Source: an uncultured Bacteroidales bacterium (GTDB lineage Bacteria > Bacteroidota > Bacteroidia > Bacteroidales > FEN-979). From it: DNA of 64,000 nucleotides. Position 1 is the stretch's first letter. Each line of letters starts with the position of its first letter. This document shows positions 40,820 through 50,898 of this stretch, piece by piece. The translations under genes and the position numbers were made by a program. The notes under the pieces were generated by a model. It did not search any database and was not told where the DNA came from. It worked only from the letters and a program-made list of their open reading frames with translations. Location of the stretch: positions 1 to 64,000 of the forward strand of contig CAIRDP010000054.1 of assembly GCA_903877385.1 (NCBI GenBank). The letters are read 5' to 3'.

Positions 40820-41524
40820 TTAAAGTTTCCCGTTCGGTCCTATTTCATCCGCCTGGAAGCGGAAACCGATGCGCTTGCCTGTCCTTATCGACATTGAATC
40901 AAGCTGGGATTGCATTTCCTGCTGGGTAACTTCTTTGAGGTCATCGAAAGGCGGTGTGAGAAGATCGAAGTTGATGGTATATAAAATGCTGGAATAAATT
41001 ACCGAACGGATTGTTTTCAGGTTAAGCCTCGCATGAGGGAAGTCATTATAAGGCATTCCTACTTCACGCTTGCCTTCAAGGAAATAATGCAATTCCCTGT
41101 TGACAAATAATCTTCCGATCAGATATCCCAGATCATTCGGGCGGTTGTACTTAAAGGAATCTGAAAGAAAATTAAAGATCATGATATTCCCGCAATAGGA
41201 CCTGAGTTTATCCTGCCTTATATAATCGGTCTTCATAACCTTATGATCGCGGGGGAATTCAAAGACATTGGTATGCATCATGAATATCAGGATGTCGGAT
41301 CCAAACCTTAGTTCAAACTGGAAATCCCCCCTGTCCCTGAATTCAAAAAGCAAGGGATATTTTGTTTTGCCAACATTTGCCTGATTCCTGCTTATGAATC
41401 CCTCCGACTCCGTTTTAAATTGCCCGAATACCTCAAGGGTTTTATGATAAACTTCCTGCTTTAAGGAGGCTTTTCGTATAAATGATTTTACCAATTCGGA
41501 AGGTTTGGTGAGGTCCTGGTCCAT
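40820..41524 (-). CDS. Conserved hypothetical protein
   Basis: 234-aa ORF without recognised motif. Confidence 0.7.
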   Translation of the reverse strand: MDQDLTKPSELVKSFIRKASLKQEVYHKTLEVFGQFKTESEGFISRNQANVGKTKYPLLFEFRDRGDFQFELRFGSDILIFMMHTNVFEFPRDHKVMKTDYIRQDKLRSYCGNIMIFNFLSDSFKYNRPNDLGYLIGRLFVNRELHYFLEGKREVGMPYNDFPHARLNLKTIRSVIYSSILYTINFDLLTPPFDDLKEVTQQEMQSQLDSMSIRTGKRIGFRFQADEIGPNGKL

Positions 41525-41542
41525 GATTCGATCTGATTTATC

Positions 41543-42229
41543 TTAGGTATATGCCAGTACGGATTTGATAAGTGGTTTAAGTGATTCATACGTATGATTG
41601 AAAATACAAGCGAGGGAGTTGGAGGGAATCCATCGGGCAATAATAATGCCTTCGGCAATCTGGGGTTTAAGTGAATCTTCGGTTGAACCCTCCATCCGGA
41701 ACCAGCGTGTATGCTTAATGAACCTGCGGTCGCCATTAAAATAAATATGGTATGTAAAAGGAAGCTCCGAAGAGATTTTAAAGTTTTTAAGTCCGGTTTC
41801 TTCCTTTACTTCCCTCAAGGCTGCAATGCGTGCAACCTGATCATTCATATCGGCAGCCGAAAATTTGCCGGGCCTGCCAGGCTTGATCTTGGCCGCTTTG
41901 CGCCTGTCTTTTCCGCTTATTTTACCTTTCGGAAGATCCCATTTGCCATTTCGGTGGATAAACAGGATTTCACCATGTTCGTTAAAAACAACTCCCCCTG
42001 CGGCTTCAATAGTTTCATGCAGGCTGAAAAATGCTTTTACCATTTGCTTATATTTATCATCCGACCAGACCGACAGTATCCCCTTTTTCTTTTTTTCGAA
42101 ATCAAAGACAAGATCTTTCAGTGCCCTCCTTCCCGTATATTGTACCTGGAGTTCATTTTCCTTGAGTTTTACCGGCCTGGAATCCAGGAGAACCATTAGG
42201 ATATCATCGCAATAGATTTCTATTTTCAT
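41543..42229 (-). CDS. NUDIX hydrolase
   Basis: AAGGVVFNEHGEILFIHRNGKWDLPKGKI...AALREVKEETGL. Confidence 0.92.
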   Translation of the reverse strand: MKIEIYCDDILMVLLDSRPVKLKENELQVQYTGRRALKDLVFDFEKKKKGILSVWSDDKYKQMVKAFFSLHETIEAAGGVVFNEHGEILFIHRNGKWDLPKGKISGKDRRKAAKIKPGRPGKFSAADMNDQVARIAALREVKEETGLKNFKISSELPFTYHIYFNGDRRFIKHTRWFRMEGSTEDSLKPQIAEGIIIARWIPSNSLACIFNHTYESLKPLIKSVLAYT

Positions 42230-42328
42230 GTTGAAGCCGGTCTATAAGAAAACAAAGGTACTAAATAGAGACGAATGGGTCGGACTTCAATTTTTATGTA
42301 ATTTTGGAGTGAAAAAAGAATCTGTAAT

Positions 42329-42964
42329 ATGATATTCAAAGAAGACATCGCGATGACTACGGCCGAACTGCTTTTAAAGATCAAGGCGGTTAAGCTGAGC
42401 CCTAAAGATTTATTCACATGGGCATCGGGAATCAAATCCCCGATTTATACTGATAACCGGGTAACCCTGTCGTATCACGATATAAGGACGTTTATCCGGC
42501 AAAATTTCGTTTCAGCCATTGAACAGAACAAATGGGAGCCCGAACTGATCGTGGGTGTTGCCACTGGAGGAATACCGCAGGGTGCACTGGTTGCACAGGA
42601 GCTTGGCTTACCGTTCGCTTATGTGCGTTCATCAAAAAAAGAACATGGGCTTACAAACCAGATTGAGGGTGAGGTACGATCGGGGCAGAGGGCTGTAATT
42701 ATTGAAGACCTTATTTCAACGGGATCAAGCAGCCTGGGCGCTGTAAGTGCGCTTAAAAATGCAGGTTGCCAGGTGAAGGGGATGCTGGCCATATTCACTT
42801 ACAACCTGAGTATTGCCAAGGCCAGTTTTCAGAATGAGAATTGCCCCCTGGTCACTCTCACCGATTATGATTATCTGATCAATAAGGCTCTTGAGATCAG
42901 TTATATCTCCGAAGAGGATATGGCCATCCTCAGGGAATTTAAGACAAGGCTTGAGAATAAGTAA
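42329..42964 (+). CDS. pyrE: Orotate phosphoribosyltransferase
   Basis: FTWASGIKSPIYTDNRVTLS, LIVGVATGGIPQGALVAQELGLPFAYVRS, RAVIIEDLISTGSSSLGAV. Confidence 0.96.
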   Translation: MIFKEDIAMTTAELLLKIKAVKLSPKDLFTWASGIKSPIYTDNRVTLSYHDIRTFIRQNFVSAIEQNKWEPELIVGVATGGIPQGALVAQELGLPFAYVRSSKKEHGLTNQIEGEVRSGQRAVIIEDLISTGSSSLGAVSALKNAGCQVKGMLAIFTYNLSIAKASFQNENCPLVTLTDYDYLINKALEISYISEEDMAILREFKTRLENK

Positions 42965-42966
42965 GA

Positions 42967-43009
42967 AGCATAAAAAAAGCCGTCGGTTAAAGACGGCTTT
43001 TTTTATGCT
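42967..43009. terminator. Bidirectional terminator with perfect 18-bp inverted repeat
   Basis: AGCATAAAAAAAGCCGTC-GGTTAAA-GACGGCTTTTTTTATGCT between convergent genes. Confidence 0.92.
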
Positions 43010-43019
43010 GTTTAACTTA

Positions 43020-44561
43020 CTATTTGTCGATGATCAGTTTGTGGTTTACCTCGTTACCATTATACCTGAGGCGGACAATATAGAGGCCTTTATTAAGTTT
43101 GCCAAGGTTGATTTCGCGATAATTTATTCCGCTGTTCAGATCAAAATTCTCACTGATCAAAGTACTTCCAAGCAGATCAATTACTGTTACCTGCAGGTTC
43201 AGAGGTTCCTCAACATTCAGTTTTATATTCAGCTTATCCGAAGCAGGGTTAGGGAAAATACTGCTGCTTACCACTCCATTCTCACCAATACCGGTTGAGA
43301 GTGTTTTGAAATTCCATACAGGGCTCCAGTTGCTTGTGTCGGGAACCTGGGAATCGGAAAAAGCTCTCATTCTCCAATAGTAGGTTGTCGAATTCTTAAG
43401 GCTTTTCGTCAAAGCAATCGCTGTGAGGGAATCGGCAAGTTTAACATCTATAAATAGGGGGCTTGAGCTGAAATCGGATGTTACATCAATCTGCAACTGG
43501 AACTTCACAATTCCGGTTTGCTTTGTCCAGGTCAAAGTTGGTTTAAGCGCAATGCTCGTAGAATTGTTTGCAGGGGATTTAAGTTTAACCATGTCAATGG
43601 TTGTAAAGGAATATTTCGCCGACCAGGTCGTTGTATCGGAGATATGCCTTCCCCTTACCCTCCAGTAATATTTCAAACCAAACTTTGTGTACTGGCTGTT
43701 CACGAAGTTCGTATCAACCTCTGAGGATGCAACCACATTATTAAAGTTGGAGTCAAGAGCCAGCTGATATTGATAGGCAAGCAGGCCTTTGACATTTTTC
43801 CAGATAAGTGTGGCATTAAGCACCTGGTCTACTGCATTGAGTGCAGGAGTGGTGGGGACTATAGTACTGGCAACAGTAAAATAAAAATTTGTCGACCAGT
43901 TGCTGGTGCTGAGATTATGTCGTGCACGCACCCTCCAGTAATATTTAGTGCCGAATCTCAGGTTGTTCACCCAGAAATAATTCAAGGGGTAGGCAACGGT
44001 TCCGGACCTAAACTGTGGTGAATTAAAATTTTTCGTCGTATCGCATTGGACATCATAATACCGAACGCCGGTTATAGTTGTAAGGGTGACTGAAGATCCT
44101 GAAATAACGGAATCTTTTGTCGACCATGACAATACCTGTTTAGGTGCTATGGTATCCTTGGTTTTTGCTGTTGGATTCAGCACAGGGAATACGGGAGTTA
44201 CATGTCCGAAAACAGTAAAAGACCATGCAGTGCTCCATCCTGAAGTTTCTCCCTTGTCAATTGCCCTGACACGCCAGTAATATCTTTTTCCGAAAAAAAG
44301 TTCATGTGCCGTATATCCTGTAAGTAAAACCAGGGAAGTATCTGAGCGAACCGGGGAATTGAAATTCTGGCTTGTATCAATCTGAATCTCATAGGTCAAA
44401 TTTATACTGCCTACAATGGCATTCCAGCTGAGAGTCAGGTTTGGCATCTGGTTGAGAGTATTGTTAACCGGTGTTTTGAGCGTGGGAGTATATACTTCTG
44501 TTCCTGCCATGGTAGCAGCGGCAAAGAGTGAAAGCAAGAGGACCGATAAAAATCTTTTCAT
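43020..44561 (-). CDS. T9SS type A sorting domain protein with repeated Fn3-like modules
   Basis: Signal peptide; four YYWRVRA...WS repeats; C-terminal SSIFPNPASDKLNIKL...LNKGLYIVRLRYNGNEVNHKLIIDK. Confidence 0.88.
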   Translation of the reverse strand: MKRFLSVLLLSLFAAATMAGTEVYTPTLKTPVNNTLNQMPNLTLSWNAIVGSINLTYEIQIDTSQNFNSPVRSDTSLVLLTGYTAHELFFGKRYYWRVRAIDKGETSGWSTAWSFTVFGHVTPVFPVLNPTAKTKDTIAPKQVLSWSTKDSVISGSSVTLTTITGVRYYDVQCDTTKNFNSPQFRSGTVAYPLNYFWVNNLRFGTKYYWRVRARHNLSTSNWSTNFYFTVASTIVPTTPALNAVDQVLNATLIWKNVKGLLAYQYQLALDSNFNNVVASSEVDTNFVNSQYTKFGLKYYWRVRGRHISDTTTWSAKYSFTTIDMVKLKSPANNSTSIALKPTLTWTKQTGIVKFQLQIDVTSDFSSSPLFIDVKLADSLTAIALTKSLKNSTTYYWRMRAFSDSQVPDTSNWSPVWNFKTLSTGIGENGVVSSSIFPNPASDKLNIKLNVEEPLNLQVTVIDLLGSTLISENFDLNSGINYREINLGKLNKGLYIVRLRYNGNEVNHKLIIDK

Positions 44562-44589
44562 ATCTTGAGTTTTATGTTGTTATTGATAA

Positions 44590-47415
44590 TTACTGCTTGA
44601 CAACTTTACCTAATGAATTATTTATCCTAACGATATACGTCCCTGCCTGCAGAGAACTGAAGTCAATGCGGGATGTAGACTCTCCCTGAGGTTTAATTCC
44701 AAGGCTGCCACCCATTACCATGGTTCCGTTCATATTATAAACATAAATCCCGGCATTGCCAGTCTGGCTAAGAGTGTAAGTAATATTTGCATAATTCTGC
44801 ACAGGGTTCGGATTGATCTTTAAATCATTTTCCAGTTTTTTGGCCGAAGGTCCCGGGCTGATGCCAACAGGGGTAAGATAGGTAGTGTCCATGAAAAATC
44901 CGAGTCCCCATGTGGCGGCATAAACGGCTCCATAATTCAGCATCGAGTAATACTGGATCGTTTGCTGTGAAAGAGCTGTAACCGGCACATTTCCCATATT
45001 TGCCATGTCGGGTTCCCAGGTAGGTGCAGCATCAGTAAGATTTGAGGTTGTGTAGACGCCCCATTCAGTGCCAAGAATTGCGTTGTTCTGGTTATGCATC
45101 TCGATGATACAGCTGAATACCGGTGATGCCGGCAAATTGCCGGTCACATCCCTCCAGCTCGGCGACTGGTCCAGCCCGTTGTCGGTCATGTATACATAGC
45201 TTGTATTCCCATAGTTTCCAAGGGCTACAAGGACGCGGTTAGGGTTGTTCGGGTCTACTGAAATCCCGGTAATATACCTGCCTGCAAAAGGAGTTCCCTG
45301 CATTGCATCATTGCTGATGATGAATGTCGGGCTGTCGAAGTCGGCAGTTGCAGTATTATAAGCCATGAGCAGGTTGCTGGCCCTGTAAACATGACCCTTG
45401 GTTGTACCCATCCAAAGGGTATTCATATCATTCGAAACAGTGAGGGTACAAATGACTTCACCTGGTGCAGAAGTAACATCCTTATAAACCAGGTACCATT
45501 CTGCTGCTTTGTCGAATTGCAGCATGTACTTGTTCATGAAAACTCCTGTACGACCGCCCTTTGTCGTAGCCATAAAGAAACGGGCTGCAACCGGGTCGGG
45601 TATCATCGCGCTGTCATGTGCAGGAATAATGGTCGGGGTAATATAAACAAACGGGAAACTACCGTTTTTGCTTTTTCCGGTGATAGGAGTCTGAGGGGGA
45701 ATAGGGGTGTCGGTTTTGTTATAATATTTCACACTGTCGCGGGTGGTGGTGTAGTCAAAGCTTTCGGCAAGATTTATCGGGAGGTTTACCCCGCTGCTCA
45801 GAACAATGTCGGCTCCAAGCGGGTCATTATCATACGTCAGGTCGGTGAGGTCACGGCGGCGTAACGTACGATAGGTAGATGAATTTGAATCAGCATTTGT
45901 AAACACGACAAGATTCGGGTCAATTTTACTCCAGGTGCAGTTGCCACCTGTGCGGCCTTCATCGCCATAATCATTCCCGTCTTTCCATATCTGGACACCA
46001 TAAGTGGGGTCATTAACAAGGCTTGGATAATAAGCTCCGTCAACGATTGTACCGTTATGAAACGCACCGCCCATCACATATCCCTTGCTGTAGGTATTGG
46101 ATAATGATTGAAAACGGCCTACCTGTAAATTTAAGGATGAGGTCTGATAAACAATTTGCCCGGTCCTTATCGTTGCCACGCTCACGCCCCCGTCGGTGGC
46201 CATAACCATGCGTCCGCTGTTCCCCGGCATAAATGAATACTGATGATGGTAATTGGGTGCAAAGGTTGTGCTGGAGGGTGCAGAGGAACCGTCACTGACA
46301 ACCTCCCAGTCAAAATAATTTTCTCCTGCAACTCTCTTACCAAGCCACATCTTTTTGGAGCCGATAAAAACTTCATCGGGATTATTTGGCACTACTGCGA
46401 TGGCATTATAGGAAATGCCATTGATGCCATAAGGTTCGAATGAAACACTTGAAGGGAAAATAAGTGTCCAGTTATCGCCTCCATCTATCGAGCAGTAGAC
46501 TCCTTTCATGAAACCTGAAGGAAGGCACATGGTTGCGTACATTACAAGTGGATTGGATGGTGCAATTGCGACTCTGACCCAGCCAATATTAGAATTTGGA
46601 AGTTTAGTCGAATCACCGGTGCTGAGAAGGGTGAAATTGGTTATATCGCCGGCTTTGGCAACATATACTGAATCGTCAACAACGGCGAGAACCGTTCCGT
46701 CGCTGCCTACATTCACGTCATTTGCATAACCGGGTAAAGCTGTTGTCCAGGTCGTACCGTCATCAGAATAATAAATTCCACCTATGGTTGCAACATACAT
46801 GCGCTCATTCCTGGGATCAGATGCAAGCTGGGCAATACCCAGCCAATGAGGGTTGAAAGCCGTACCGGGGACAAGTGTAAAGTTCATACCGTCCGTTGAA
46901 CGGTATAGCCCGTTTCCATTATCATATGAATTTTTATAAACCTGTCCGGTCCCGGCATAGAATACACCGCTTTTTGATTGTGCCAGGCAGGATACCCTGG
47001 GGATATTTCCATCCGGTGTTCCAACCGCATGCCAGGTCAAACCTAATGTTGATGAATACCATATACCCCCGTTAGGAGCTCCTGTATAAATAGTGGTCCC
47101 CGTTGCATCACGGTTGTCAAATATTGCAGCGCAGACAGGGCCGGCGATATTTGCAGGGCCAAGAGGAGACCAGTTCAGGTTCAGCCGCGATGTTGATTTG
47201 AGGCGCATCTGCTCTGCCTGTTGCTGGGCTTTCAGCATATCATTCGCTGAAATTACGCCAGTTGTCTGATTTGCTTTCAGACGATAGAAAGGATCATCAT
47301 TTCTGATAGTTCCTTTGTCAACAGGATTGCCGGCAAAGGTTGCTGAAGCAAGGACGAGTAGAAACAATCCGACGAAAGTTGTCCGTAATAGAGAGAGTAA
47401 ATGTCTATTTTTCAT
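44590..47415 (-). CDS. T9SS type A sorting domain protein, sialidase/VPS10-like beta-propeller
   Basis: Signal peptide; YTGAPNGGIWYSSTLGLTW, YYSDDGTTWTTA, YCSIDGGDNWTLIF; C-terminal LKINPNPVQNYANITYTL...LQAGTYIVRINNSLGKVVKQ. Confidence 0.88.
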   Translation of the reverse strand: MKNRHLLSLLRTTFVGLFLLVLASATFAGNPVDKGTIRNDDPFYRLKANQTTGVISANDMLKAQQQAEQMRLKSTSRLNLNWSPLGPANIAGPVCAAIFDNRDATGTTIYTGAPNGGIWYSSTLGLTWHAVGTPDGNIPRVSCLAQSKSGVFYAGTGQVYKNSYDNGNGLYRSTDGMNFTLVPGTAFNPHWLGIAQLASDPRNERMYVATIGGIYYSDDGTTWTTALPGYANDVNVGSDGTVLAVVDDSVYVAKAGDITNFTLLSTGDSTKLPNSNIGWVRVAIAPSNPLVMYATMCLPSGFMKGVYCSIDGGDNWTLIFPSSVSFEPYGINGISYNAIAVVPNNPDEVFIGSKKMWLGKRVAGENYFDWEVVSDGSSAPSSTTFAPNYHHQYSFMPGNSGRMVMATDGGVSVATIRTGQIVYQTSSLNLQVGRFQSLSNTYSKGYVMGGAFHNGTIVDGAYYPSLVNDPTYGVQIWKDGNDYGDEGRTGGNCTWSKIDPNLVVFTNADSNSSTYRTLRRRDLTDLTYDNDPLGADIVLSSGVNLPINLAESFDYTTTRDSVKYYNKTDTPIPPQTPITGKSKNGSFPFVYITPTIIPAHDSAMIPDPVAARFFMATTKGGRTGVFMNKYMLQFDKAAEWYLVYKDVTSAPGEVICTLTVSNDMNTLWMGTTKGHVYRASNLLMAYNTATADFDSPTFIISNDAMQGTPFAGRYITGISVDPNNPNRVLVALGNYGNTSYVYMTDNGLDQSPSWRDVTGNLPASPVFSCIIEMHNQNNAILGTEWGVYTTSNLTDAAPTWEPDMANMGNVPVTALSQQTIQYYSMLNYGAVYAATWGLGFFMDTTYLTPVGISPGPSAKKLENDLKINPNPVQNYANITYTLSQTGNAGIYVYNMNGTMVMGGSLGIKPQGESTSRIDFSSLQAGTYIVRINNSLGKVVKQ

Positions 47416-47454
47416 AGTTTTAGGTTTGATTTAACGGTTTCTCCTTTAAACGAA

Positions 47455-47485
47455 CAAATATAAATTAAAAAACCTTATCTGCAAA
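47455..47485 (-). promoter_or_regulatory. Promoter TTTG-N19-TATATTTG for the T9SS gene ending upstream at 47415
   Basis: CAAATATA at 47455-47462 and CAAA at 47482-47485 on + strand. Confidence 0.7.
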
Positions 47486-47524
47486 AAAATTTTCAGACGC
47501 AAGAAATAATGAAAGAAAGCGCTC

Positions 47525-48310
47525 TCAGATCTTCTCGAAATTCTCCTGCTGAACCCAGCCTACACTGCCGTTTACAATACGGATCTCATACCAGTTCCCG
47601 ATATGGTCGATGAGTTGGATCTTACTGCCTTCATGGATGACGAATATGTCGGTACTCTTTTCGTCAGGAGAACTTTTTACTGTTACGGTGGGATTCGTGA
47701 CAATTGCCGACTGTTCAGACTTCCTGGAGTTATAGCTGGTCCAGGCAAACATCAGAAATATCAGGGAAAGAAATAAAATTGAAAAACCAGCCCAAAAACC
47801 TAACTTACGGATCATCAATACCCTTGAGGCAATGTACAGGCAAAACACAGATAAGGCCAGAATCAGGCCGGCAATTCCTGCAACTGCCCAGGCGTCTGTC
47901 GAATACATGTCGGTAACGGCCTTAAACCAACGCTTTAGAAAAAAGTCGGGAAGGGCCTCAATCTTATCGGTAATCTTGTTGTTTGTCACAATAAGATTAA
48001 AATTAACATCTTCATTTCCAGGGTCCAGGCGTTTTGCACGTTCATACCAGAGTATGGCATGAGCAATATCGTTCAGTTTGTAATAGGTATTGCCCAGGTT
48101 GTAATAAAGATAGGGAGACTCCAGGCCCTGGGAAACCAGTGAGTTATATGTATTTGCTGCTTCTTTGTAATTGCCCGAGGAATAAGCGCTGTTGCCCTTT
48201 GCCAGTAAAAGCTGGTATTCGGAAGCATTGGCTGTTAAAGAAATAACGGTCAGTATCATTATCAGGATCAGGCCTTTCGGGCAGGGCCATAAACGCGGCA
48301 TTCCTATCAT
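47525..48310 (-). CDS. batE: BatE-like protein (TPR, transmembrane and SH3-like domains)
   Basis: TPR YLYYNLGNTYYKLNDIAHAILWYERAKRLDP; C-terminal SH3 segment; last gene of BAT operon. Confidence 0.85.
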   Translation of the reverse strand: MIGMPRLWPCPKGLILIMILTVISLTANASEYQLLLAKGNSAYSSGNYKEAANTYNSLVSQGLESPYLYYNLGNTYYKLNDIAHAILWYERAKRLDPGNEDVNFNLIVTNNKITDKIEALPDFFLKRWFKAVTDMYSTDAWAVAGIAGLILALSVFCLYIASRVLMIRKLGFWAGFSILFLSLIFLMFAWTSYNSRKSEQSAIVTNPTVTVKSSPDEKSTDIFVIHEGSKIQLIDHIGNWYEIRIVNGSVGWVQQENFEKI

Positions 48311-50211
48311 CTCAATTCCCTTTCTATTCTTGAAATTACGGCAAGTGCTTCATTATAAATACGCTCCATGTTCACTGACTTTTCACCGGGAGCGAAACGG
48401 GCATATTCGGTATTATTCAGGGTATCGATAAAAATCTGGATTAAATCCTCGCTTACTTCTTTGCTGACCAGGGTTTGTTTTACGGTATCAATTGAAAGTT
48501 CAGCAACCGGCAAACTGAATTTATCCCCGAGATACCCCCATAAAGCCTGGGAAATCTCAACATAAAATTCCTCCTGTTTCTGCTCTTTCTGGTAAAGTTC
48601 GGCCTTCCTGAGCCGTTTGCGCGCCACCTTGGTAGCCCTGAGGTTTTTCATAAGCACCACATCACTTCGCCGTTCGCTGAACCTCCTGAACAACAGGACA
48701 AAAACAAAGAACAGCAGGATCGGAATAACAATCCAAAGTATAAATCCAAGAGAGCCAAAAAAGTACGTTCCGGTGTGGTCAAGTACAAAGACCTGGTTTT
48801 TAATATGCCTGATGTCACTACCTATATACTTGATTTCTTCATGGTTAGCCCCGGTATAGGTAACATTTGCAGCCTCCCCTGTCCCTTTCTCAACATCGAT
48901 GGTATACGCAGGACTGGTAAGGGTGATATATTTCATTTTTTTCAGGTCATAGAAAGAAAATGAAATCGGTTTAAGGCTGAATTTACCAGGCTTACGGGGT
49001 ATTATCAGATATTCAAAGACCTGGGATCCGCTCACTCCTTTCTCAGAAGAGTGTATATCATTGGAAACCTTCGGGTCGTATGTCTCAAAATCAGGAGGGA
49101 AGGATACGTTCAGTTTATCAATCAACTGGAGGTTCCCCTCACCGCTTATCACACATTTCAGGTTTATCGCTTCATTAGTTTTAACGCTTGTCCTGTCAAG
49201 TTCGGTATGGAAATTGAAACTTCCCACTGCGCCGGCAAAATCATCAGGCACACCGCTTGAAGGCAAGGGCTTTACGTTGATCACAAGAGGGCTGGCACGC
49301 AGTGATTTTTCAACAGGAGTGTATGAGGTATTGAAGAAACTGTCATTAAAAAAGTCGTCGAAAAAAGGATCCCCTGTCCTGGTTTTGGATTGCCTTTTAA
49401 TCTGGGCCTGGCATACAAGTTCAAGAGGCTCGATCGTAAGTTTTCCGCTTTTCAGCGGGAAGAGAGTGTATTTTCGCAAATCGGCCACAATATACTGCTG
49501 ACCGTCGATCACCTGGTTGTACTGCTGCAGTTTTTCCTTTTCCTTGGTGAGGCTTTGTGACCAGAATCCGGGGAATGAAGGTTCTTTGGAAAACATGATC
49601 TGTGAAACAGGCACCTTGGTGAATATCTTGTATGTCACCGAAATTCCTTCACCCTGTTGAGGGTTGGAGTTGCTCACATAGGCTTTGAGCATAACATCAT
49701 TCGGGCCGGTCTGAACATTGCCCTGCTGACGTTGATTTCCGTTTGACTGGCCCTGGTTGCCTACAGCCTGTGCCGCCCCGTTTTTCGACACTTTGATTGT
49801 CAGGGAATTGGATGTTATGGTACGCCGGTCCACCGTGACAGTTGCCGGGGGGATATCAAATGTACCTTCCCTGTTTGCCTGGAGGATATACTGGAAAGAA
49901 TATCGAACCGACATGCTTGTACGGCCGTTGACCGATTGTATGCTTGAAGAAGTTGAGGTGAAGGGGCCGCTGATCACATCAAAGCCGCTCAGCCTGGGTC
50001 CCCTGAAATCAGTGCCCTGGCTGTTCAGGGTGTATGTTAACGTGAAGGATTCACCAACACTGACATTTGTCTTGGCCGAGCCCTGGAAGGAAATATCCTG
50101 GGCAAAGCCTGCAGCATAGATGGAGATAAACCCAACAATCAATAAAAGCCTTTTGAACACCATATATATTATTGTAGGAATTAATCCTTCACAATTTACC
50201 ACAAAAAACAT
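48307..50211 (-). CDS. batD: BatD protein
   Basis: Signal peptide; FQGSAKTNVSVGESFTLTYTLNSQGTDFRGPRLSGFDVISGP; long BatD-like protein with C-terminal TM. Confidence 0.92.
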   Translation of the reverse strand: MFFVVNCEGLIPTIIYMVFKRLLLIVGFISIYAAGFAQDISFQGSAKTNVSVGESFTLTYTLNSQGTDFRGPRLSGFDVISGPFTSTSSSIQSVNGRTSMSVRYSFQYILQANREGTFDIPPATVTVDRRTITSNSLTIKVSKNGAAQAVGNQGQSNGNQRQQGNVQTGPNDVMLKAYVSNSNPQQGEGISVTYKIFTKVPVSQIMFSKEPSFPGFWSQSLTKEKEKLQQYNQVIDGQQYIVADLRKYTLFPLKSGKLTIEPLELVCQAQIKRQSKTRTGDPFFDDFFNDSFFNTSYTPVEKSLRASPLVINVKPLPSSGVPDDFAGAVGSFNFHTELDRTSVKTNEAINLKCVISGEGNLQLIDKLNVSFPPDFETYDPKVSNDIHSSEKGVSGSQVFEYLIIPRKPGKFSLKPISFSFYDLKKMKYITLTSPAYTIDVEKGTGEAANVTYTGANHEEIKYIGSDIRHIKNQVFVLDHTGTYFFGSLGFILWIVIPILLFFVFVLLFRRFSERRSDVVLMKNLRATKVARKRLRKAELYQKEQKQEEFYVEISQALWGYLGDKFSLPVAELSIDTVKQTLVSKEVSEDLIQIFIDTLNNTEYARFAPGEKSVNMERIYNEALAVISRIERELR

Positions 50212-50897
50212 TACCAGTCCTTATCAATCCCTGTAACCTGCACCTTGGCTTTTTCTTTCTTCACCTTCTGCATGGTTTTCTTTTCATCATTCTTCAATGC
50301 CTCAAGCATCCTGTTTGCATCTTCCTTGCTGAGTTTTTTCTGGTCCTGGGGCTGCTGTTTCTGCTGGTCTTTCTTCTGCTGGTCCTTGTTTTGATCTTTT
50401 TTGTCTTTCTTCTGGTCCTGTTTATCCTTATTCTTTTTATCCTGGTCCTTTTTCTGCTGATCCTGCTGTTTCTTCAGCATCATTTTGGCATATTCAAGAT
50501 TGTATTTTGTATCCAGGTCAGAAGGGTTATTCATGAGTGAGTTTTTATAAGCCAGAATACTTTTATCGTACTGTTTGGCTTCCAGGAAAGAATTTCCCTC
50601 GTTATGGTAGATCTTTGCCTGAATATCCCTGTCCTGGTTCTTGCCCGCCAATTCTCCGTACAGTTTAGCCGATTCATCAAAATTCTTTTCCTGATAAACG
50701 GTTGTACCCAGGTTAAACTGTCCTTTGACCGACTCCTTGTTTATTTCAAGAGCTTTACGGTAGTCTTTCTCAGCTTCTTTAAAGTTCCCCTTGTCATACT
50801 GGCTGTTGCCCTTTCGCAGAAGTGCGTTTTCCTTCTGTGCAAAAGCAGGAAAAGTAAGCATGAAAAGAAGCAACAACGAAATCAGGCTGGCTTTCAT
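50211..50897 (-). CDS. batC: BatC TPR protein
   Basis: Signal peptide, TPRs, low-complexity KDQQKK tail; between batB and batD. Confidence 0.85.
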   Translation of the reverse strand: MKASLISLLLLFMLTFPAFAQKENALLRKGNSQYDKGNFKEAEKDYRKALEINKESVKGQFNLGTTVYQEKNFDESAKLYGELAGKNQDRDIQAKIYHNEGNSFLEAKQYDKSILAYKNSLMNNPSDLDTKYNLEYAKMMLKKQQDQQKKDQDKKNKDKQDQKKDKKDQNKDQQKKDQQKQQPQDQKKLSKEDANRMLEALKNDEKKTMQKVKKEKAKVQVTGIDKDW

Positions 50898-50898
50898 T

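Noticed and set aside
50300-50470. Repeated CTGGTCCTT/TTTCTGCTG motifs, possible tandem or CRISPR-like repeats
   Set aside because: Encode the low-complexity KDQQKK tail of BatC; no regular repeat-spacer pattern
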